Assembly (NCBI RefSeq): GCF_921293095.1
Contig: NC_060251.1
Location: forward strand, 92,800,566-92,864,565
Length of the DNA stretch: 64,000 nucleotides
Reading direction: 5' to 3'
Origin: Ischnura elegans
Lineage: Eukaryota > Arthropoda > Insecta > Odonata > Coenagrionidae
This document shows positions 40,101-49,100 of the stretch, one piece after another. A model generated the notes under the pieces. It worked only from the letters and a program-made list of their open reading frames with translations, was not told where the DNA came from and made no database searches. The first letter of the stretch is position 1; each line of letters opens with the position of its first letter. The position numbers and the translations under genes were made by a program.

Positions 40101-43100
40101 GAAAACACTGGATTACATTAAAACAAAGGCTGGGGTAGGCTGCTTTAATTAGCCTTGTTTGAAGACCATTGGCTCGAAACGAGACTTGAGACAGTTCAGT
40201 GTAGACCTACTCCATCGGGCACACATCATCTCTGTCAGTAGGTTAGCAGCACCATGCAACTAAGATCGATTTATGTGTTATGAGATTAGCATTATTAGGG
40301 TTTTTGCATTATAGTACACCTGGGAAAGTTGTACTGCCAAAGTTCTCATAATTGAGAGTGACTCGCCATGCTGGGTAAAGCCACTGTCATTGTACAACTG
40401 AGAGAGACGTAAAACTGAAGGTTTTTCAACTGAGGTTCCGCTGTGCTTGCTTTGGGATTGTATCTCTTACTAGTTTCCATCATGTATCAGTGTTCAGTTG
40501 ATATATATATTTTTTTTTGTTTTACAGGTGGATTGCTTTTCATTTGGAATGTTCATCTATGAGCTGCTCACCCTGCACCAGCCATTTGAAGGTCATGAAT
40601 CAGTCAAAGAATGCATTTTGGAAGGTGGACGTCCCCCTCTAACTCATAGAGTAAGTCAATTTTTAATTAACTCGTGGGTTGGGAAAGTTTTTGATGACAT
40701 TTTTGGAAAAAAAGGGGAGACAATATTCAGATAAATATGGTAGTAATTATGCCTTAAGGGATTAATCATTATAATTATCTTTATGTTTGACAGGAAACTC
40801 AGCAGCCCAGCTACATAATGGATCTGATGGCTCTCTGCTGGGCACAGCAGCCTCGTGATCGGCCATCCGCTAGTCAGCTTGTGTCAATAGCCTCAGCTCC
40901 TGAATTCACTCACCTCTACGATGTTCTCCCCCTGGAATCTGCTGGTGGCCCTGTTCTGTGTGCATGTCCTGCACCACCTTCAGCCCTTCCCATGCTCCAT
41001 GCCATACCATCCCCGCACATCACGCAGTCCCAAACTGGTTGGTGCATAATAATAATAACGTTTCATTGGTCAAAAGTATTCAGTAAATACACAGGCCTCA
41101 TCAGAAGAAAATCAGTTGTACATAAATACGTGGGTGTACCCAGTGAGGGGCAAGGGGGGGCAGGTGCCCCCCCCCCCTTGAAGCAAAAATTGCAAGTCTT
41201 CAAGCAAAATCAGTACTGAATTGAAATGAAAGCATTCAACAAATTTTCTTTGAACCCACGAAAAATGATATGTTTTAGTATAAGATAAGTAACTAAAATA
41301 AAACTATTTTTTCAAGGAAATAATCTCATAAACTAATGTCACAACTTGGTTTGCCCCCCCTAGTTATGATACTGGGTACGCCCTTACATAAATATACAAG
41401 AAAAGGTAAAAAAAACAATCGCAGCATTAAAGCTGAATATGTATTAGAATATAATATTGTAAGTGTTATGAGTAAAAATAATCAATAAATTATCACTAAT
41501 TACTTTTAAGGGAAATCTCCAGGCACTTCTATCAGTGGTATAGCCAGAATTTTGTTTGGGGGATGGAGGGGGTCCAAAACGAGGGGAGAAAAATATTGCC
41601 ACTTGTAAATCCCCGCACTGCTAAGGAGTTGCACTGACAAACAAAGGAAGAGTGAAAAAGTTAGAGATATGTTACATTGCAAAAATAATTTGTAATGGCA
41701 GTTTCAAATTTACATTAAAGCTTAACTAATCACAGTACTCCATGTATTAATTGAATAAAACTTATTAACATCAGACAATAAATGTCCGAAAAATACTAGG
41801 CTCGCATGAAGAAAAAAAGGAAGGAAGGAAAAAATATGTATTTATATTCTTGCTAAACAGTATAAAAACAGAATATAAAATTAATAAACACACCTAGTTA
41901 AGTTCCAGATAGTAAATACATATGATTTTTAAAATAAAACTCAAATAAAATTTGACATTCTCACTCATACATTGAGAGAAATAAAAATAATAGTATACAA
42001 TACAGGGGGAAATGAATGGAAATTGGCTTACCTTAAGATAAAAGAAAAAAAAATTTCCCGATCCTCCCAGGAAAGATTGCTTGAAACAGTCTTCACAAAT
42101 GCACTGCTAGATCCCTGCTGAGCAACTTAGGGGTGCAAATAGTAATAATAGAAATTAACCGAGCTCTTACAGAGGGCTGGAACCCTCGGGTACGCATGAC
42201 GTGATATCACGTCATGCCGCACTCAAGGTGTCATTAATTCCTCTTCTCTCCATTGGTAATTTGTTATACAAATATGGAGCCACAGTTTTTGGTTCTTGGG
42301 AGGCTGGTTTAATGTGGGTATAATGGTGATGTAGGTCATCATGGTTCCTGGTGCTCTTTACTTGGGGAGACTGGCTGGGGTAGTTCAAATTTGATAAACA
42401 AAACTTAATTGTTAATATTTTCTTGTTCTTATCCCTCTAGGCATTCCAATAACTGGCGATGAAGGGGTATCTTACGCTGAGCTCTGGCTAGGTCGTGGAG
42501 CTGGTCGAGTGGACCTTCTCGTCGCGAGTGGAGAGGGCCGTGGATTGGTGCAGTATTGCACCCTCCCGTCCCCCCCCTGTTCAGTGCCCACGGCTGCCTG
42601 TCCCATTGGGCCATGCATTTGGCTTGGCGATGCCAATGGACATGTACATGGTGTCCTGTAAGTATATTTTCAGCATACATTTCCAGTAATAAATAAATAC
42701 ATATCCAGTCAGGTATCCAATAAACTTAGGATACTATCCTGTGATAGCCACCTCATTATGGGATCATTTAATATTTTTTCACTTACCCTTGTACTCGCAG
42801 CTCATACTTGGAAAATACACATTTAACATAAATGTTTGTTCACATAACCTGATAATATCTGCACTGATTTTTTCCTAATGTAGAATTGAGCTGAAATTTT
42901 CTGGAATATGTTGATGGTTCATTGAACTTCATCTAACAGGGTAACTTTTATGTATAGATAAGTTTCTATCATCTCAAAGTGTTAGTTAGATACAGAATTG
43001 AAATAACTTAACAACTGTTCCTGTCGCCTTAAATTTCTTCCCAATGAGCTATATTTAGTCAAAAATTCTCATGTTTAGGACTGGATAGCTCTGTAGAACA

Positions 43101-46100
43101 CATCAATTCCCCTAGAAAACCTGGAACTCTCTTGGAATTTTCCAATTTTGAAGCCAGGGACATCTTACTTTTAAAAAATTTGTTTTGTAATAGTTTTCCA
43201 TCATAGACAGCATGTATTGAGGTGAAAAAGCAAAACAATCGTACTTACTGTGTGGATAAATCAATGTGGATAAATCAATATGTGCATATTTTTAAGTTTT
43301 GAGCCGACCACAGCACCTTCTATGGGTAACTATTGTGATTCATCATCAATAATGTACAGCATTCATTTGCTATTTTCTGAAAACTTAGTATGGTGTAGGT
43401 TCATTATATTACGATTCCTTATACATATTAGTTTTTTTGTCAATTAATTTGGTAACTAACTTGCCACATTCATCAAATACTCAGTTATCCATGGTTTTTA
43501 TTATCTTGACCCAGCCTTAGGGCTGGTCAACAGTGTAAGCAGATATAAGCTGTAATCCATGAGATGTATACCTTAAGAAATTGCTTGTCTCTTGTGGGAG
43601 ATGTAAGCTGTGAGAAAAAAATTTCAAAATCAAGGTGCAGACAGAAACTGTTAAAAACACAGCAAGAAACAAGTGACATTTTACGCAGTTTTACTGAAAA
43701 AGGTTTGACGTCACAAGTCCACACTGTGACAATTGTGGCAGAGGCCGTGTTTACTAAGTCACTTTTGGTGTGAACGTCAACACCTTGTCCGGTGAAGCCC
43801 ATCCAAAAGTTTGCTCTGGGAAACTGGCTTGGTGGTGCAACTGGCTAACACACCTGACTGGTAATTGAGAGATCTGGGTTCGAATCCCAGCTAAGTCAAA
43901 TATTTTTTCATAGCAAACTTCATCCTTTGGTGCTGATGAAAGGATCATACCCAGGATCAAAACTAGAAGGAGGCTCGATCAAGTTGTAACGCAGAAATGG
44001 TTATGAAACCAAAATTTCAAGAAAATTATAACAGCGCTTTAGGTGCTTTTAAAATGATTTGCTCAAAAAATATTTTATTTTAATTATATGTTTTATACCA
44101 ATATTGTTGTTCTTGGATTTAAAGAAAAATTTGTTCAAAAATTTTGCTTTGAACTAAATTTACTTTTGCTTCTGGAGGGGGGGGCAGCTGCCCCCTACTG
44201 GGTACGCCCATGTGCTGATTAACTCTTTTCGGGAAATCAGTCGGGTGCTGCCAATATTTCGATTGCCTTCTCTGCCGGGTTTATATATGTATATGTAAAT
44301 ATATACCCGGCACCAACCAGGTCTATCATTGGCCCTGATGACGACGGTAGAGAAGGCTTTCGAAACATTGGCAGCAATCTCCATCATGACCTGGCTGAAT
44401 CCCGAGAAGAGTTCATCAGCAAGACTTGCCGGGAAAGTACCAAATCCTTCTTCATCCTCTGGCGTTAGAAACTATTTTGTTCCGATATCAAGTCTGGCAG
44501 TTGAAACTTTTGTTTGCATTGTTTTTTCACATATCACTGAATTTTGTGGAGCTACTATTTCTAAATGTATTCCTCTAATCCCTCAGTGCACTTATTGAAT
44601 GCTATGTGAAACTTTGTTCCTAATTTTTCAATCTTATTTAGCACATCGAGTGATACAATACAATTGTTGTTGGTGTTACGCACTCAGAATGTTGATATTT
44701 TTTTCTTTGTTCTCCTATGGTAGTTAATATTCAAATGCTAAATTCATCAATATAATAAGCAAAATTTTTCTCAATGAAGCATAAACATAATATTCATGTG
44801 GATATTTCTTTGTTTACATTATACACGCCATGCCTCTCCCATAGTTTCGATTTCTCGGCTGTGGTCAACTGAATTATTACTGCCCACTTCCAGTTTGGCA
44901 AGACACTACTTTGGCAGCAGTTTTGCTCAAGATGTGCACCAATTGGCAAGCCATTAGGACGAACATCTGCCATCTTTATTATTGCCTATGTCCATAGCAA
45001 TTTAGCTCCCTTACATCTAATAGCTTATGTCTGATTGTGGACCAGCCCTTACATCCATTAGCATGGATAGTCATGAGCTGATTTTATGTACATCAAGAGC
45101 TACAGTTTGATTGCAGCATGCAATTTTATGAATACTGTTGATTTTTCAGGGCTTCTGACTGCAGCACGGTGTTCTCATACACCCTTGGAAGTGGTTGCGT
45201 GAGGTCCATTGTGGAACTCCAAGGTCTTGGTCGTGTGGTGGTGGGAATGTCTGATGGCAGTGTGTTCCTGGTCCGTAGCGACTCCTTGCCTTCTTCTCCG
45301 ACACGAGGAGAAGGCTCGTTTGTCATTGCCCGTCTCCACTCTGGGGCCTCTGCACTCCACACCCTCGTTGCCGTGGGCTCCGACCATACCAAGTACGTTT
45401 TATTTTGATGACCAATACCTCTTGTTTCTGTTTAATAAATTTAAACACTTTTCATTTCCTGTACTTCTTTCCAATAGTCTTTTGGGTCATGAGAAACCAG
45501 GTTTATATTTCAGCATATTCAAAAGCATTTATCGTTGATAATATTTTGAATTTAAAATTTTGTGTACTGATGTTTAGTTTTTGTATTTGCTAAATAGATA
45601 TTAATAGCAGTATTATCAAACAGCTCTGTCATCAGCCTGTTACTAGATTTTCTTATTTAACTTATGCTAGATATGTTGTTGCTGTGGCTCAGCGATGGGG
45701 GGGATTTTGGGGGATAAACCCTACCCTCCCCAGAGCTCAGAGAAATTTTGAAATTTAATCCGTTTTACTTAATTGGATTTATATTACTTTTAGAAGTGTG
45801 CAAGGATTAATAAAATACCCCTCATAAAGCCTTAAAAATCACTATTTTGAGCTATTTATCTTAAAAATTTTCTGGGGGAGGGCCCCCGCACCTCTTACTT
45901 ACCTTGGTGGGTATTCTATAACCCCCAGACTCTATAACCCAGTGTTAGTTGCGTTTAAAACCCCTCCTAGCCTTAATTCCTAGCTGCGCCTCTGTGTTGT
46001 TGATATTTTTATTTACTGATGCAATACATATTAGTTGAGCATGGCATCTAGATGTGAAATATATCAACTTCATGAATGAATTTATATTGATGTTTTGGAG

Positions 46101-49100
46101 ATATTTTAGCAATACATATAAATCATCATGAGATCAGATGAGACATTAAGATGAAGTAATAAATTTAAACTTTGAATATGTCAGGTGCATTCTAACTCCA
46201 ATTGTTTTTTAATTTTTTAAAATTTTATTGGTAATTTTGTTGTAACTTTGGATGACATTAATATAGCCAGATTTGGTTTCATTAATATTTTTAGAATTTA
46301 TAGTCATTGTATTTGCTGTGAATTTATTTTTTAATATGTTTATATGTGGTAAATTTCTCTCCTTCTTCAGGGAATGTGAGTTGTGGTGTGGTGAATCCAA
46401 GGGAAACATATCGATATACACTATCCGAGATGGAATGGTGACTTCACAGGAGACCGTCAACCACTGTGAACCTATTATCGAACGCTTAGAAGTTTTGCAT
46501 TTGGTGTCTGCCTCATCTCCTGCCACTGACTCAGAGAGTGGTGAAGAATCTTCTGTCTGGTCGTATGTGTATCCTGGTGAGTTGATCTTTTTACTTGGAC
46601 ACGAAGTATGATGTTAATACTAATAAAAATTATATAGTTACATATTAAATACAAATAGTACAGAGATTTATGCCACTTTTTCAAATGTAAACATATATAT
46701 GATGCCATGTCAACAGGGCATTTTTAATGATTGTTGAAACAATTCAGAAGTTTAAAAAAGACAAGCAAAGGCACAGAAACTCATTGACTCCATAAGATAT
46801 CTTATTTCATAGGAAAACCAACAGTTTTTTTTTAAATGCAGTAGTCTCCAAGTCTCCAATTCAAAGATGATATCATACTTAATGTCAGGTAGTTATTTGT
46901 TTAACATCATATAGCCTATATGGATTTAGATCCAAGGACAGTGCTCCAAGTCCTTATTCATGGTTAGTGGATATCTCTACATCTCCTTCCTTCTCAGCCG
47001 CCAGCTGATTTGTCGAGATTGTTACTTTCTGTCTAGACCCAGGTGGTTGATGCTTTTTTGCTGGGAATCAACCAAAATTTTTTTGATGATATGTATATTC
47101 TACAGAATTGTGCCACCCCCATTGTGTAGAATTTTCTCTTCCACGTGCTGATTGTTGTATTGTCCATTTTTTTGGTGAAATGTTACCTCATGTTCACAAC
47201 ATTCAGTTGATTATTTTTTCCGTTTAAAAGATATCTATTGCTAATAATGATAATGTTATGGGGGACTGGAATGTCTCAGTTGGGAGGGGAGGTTGGAAAC
47301 AAAATGCGAGAATTAGCATTATGAACAGGGGAGATAAAGTTGTAGAACTTCGGAAGAGAAAAAATATATTCGTCAGAAACTTAGTGTTCAACCGTCATAA
47401 AGGACAGAGGTACATTTGGAAGATTCCTGGGGATATGAGGAGATTTCAGATAGACTACATCATGGTAATACAGAGGTTTAGGAATAGTGTGAAAAACTTG
47501 CCCATCCCTATAGCAGATGCAGATTCAGATCAAGACATACATAACTGTTTTTGGTTATAAATTGCTTGGTTCTTATGAAGTGCAGCCTACGAATCAAAAG
47601 AATTAGGAAAACCAGAAAGGCAAGGTAGTGGAACTTAGAAGCTCTGAATGGGACTTATGGGAAGAGAATACCAGCAACTAGTGGAAAATAGTATCCAGGA
47701 GATTGGAGATGGGCAGACTACAGAGGATGAGTGGGATAATTTTAAAAGGGGAATAGTCATAGTGGTAGAGAATTCAATTTGGTTACATTGACAATAGAAA
47801 GATTAGGAAACCATGTATAAGAGAGGAAATGATAAAAGAAATGTAGGAGAGAAGGAAGTAGAAGAATGGGGACACAGCAGGGCAAAAAATTTATAGGGAA
47901 ATAAATAATTAATTATGGCAAGAAATGAAGAGGGCGAGGGAGGCTTGGTAGGAAAGACAGTGTGAGGAAATGTATGAGTTTTTAGAAGGAAAGAGAGGTA
48001 GGTGCAATGGAAATGGCTAAGGCTTTGTAAAATGAACCCCAGAAAATGCTGCTATAGGGTATGTGAGAGAAAAATTCTCCGCGGTAGTGTGCATAGTAAT
48101 AAATGCATATGAAAATGATCATCTGCATCTATGCTGGAAGGGTATCTGGAATTTTGATGATATTTATTGGAATAGTGTTTTTTTATCTATGTAACACCTA
48201 CATTTTATTTTTTGTTCTATGTAACGCCTACTTTTATTTTTTGTTTGATACCACAGGTTGTGTTGTTTACCACTGGGAAGCAAAGACAAGAACTATTCTC
48301 AACCGTCTGGACTGCTCCAAGCTTGTTCCTTGTTCTGAAAGCCTCAAGTCCATCAGTATTGAAGAGCACCTGAGTCCTGGAAGATGCCAGGTACCTACTA
48401 TAGATGTTCTCTATTTAGGACTGAACCCAGTGTGTGATTCTGTTCTTATAGAAATATAATTTTTGAATCAGCAATGATTATTGGGAGTTAGATATGCTGG
48501 AGAAATCATTGAGAGAAAGGACCTGTTACATATTTCTTCTATTGGACTCAACTCAAAATTTGAATCAAGTCCAATTTATTATTATCAAAGAATTTATTGC
48601 AATATTAAGAATAAAAATTAATTTTTATAATGGTGCGATCATTAAAAACATGATGTAGGACAAGACATACAAAAATATAAAATAACATAAGCAATTTATA
48701 AAATCAATCATTAATGAATTCACTGACACTGGCATACCTACATTTTGTCTAGTAGAAGATTGAGAAAAATAGCTATTTCCAATGCATTTCATATTATATG
48801 TTAAGGTGTTGAAAAGCTTGCAACCCATAGAATTTGGCCTATGTGGGGCTGTTGTTGTATGCACAAAAGGCACACATTAGTCTTTGGCACTCTATTCGTG
48901 TTGTAAGTCTATTATTGAAGAAATTATGGAAATTAACTGTAATAATGGCTGTTAACCAACATTTATATTCATGATGATATGATCTATGAAACTTATAACT
49001 TTTCTATGCTCTTCCAAGAAATTGCTTTTATCTATAAATGAAAATATTGAGAAGTAATAGATCGCTAAGCTCTGATAATTGCACTGTGGATATTTTAGAT

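Larger units (their letters stand above)
43520..45048. mobile_element. PIF/Harbinger-like element with nested repeats
   Basis: The left end starts GGGCTGGTCAACAGTGTAAG and the right end in reverse complement starts GGGCTGGTCCACAATCAGAC. The trinucleotide TTA flanks both sides (43517 to 43519 and 45049 to 45051), the PIF/Harbinger target. Inside its 1529 bases lie a tRNA-like SINE (43825), a divergent hAT family 2 copy (43947) and a fold-back (44221). No transposase recognised. Confidence 0.7.

Noticed and set aside
43825..43898. A working tRNA gene
   Set aside because: Acceptor, D and T arms pair, but the anticodon stem does not, and similar heads recur at 59564 and 63460 with SINE-like surroundings.
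44330..44384. A complete hammerhead ribozyme
   Set aside because: CTGATGA and CGAAAC are present and CCAGGTC/GACCTGG could pair, but stem II is poor and the bases next to the core do not form stem I.
47258..47560. A host endonuclease or craniofacial development protein gene
   Set aside because: The wording is that of a LINE endonuclease. The frame has no start context or splice sites, the SDH motif is changed, and the continuation is frameshifted.
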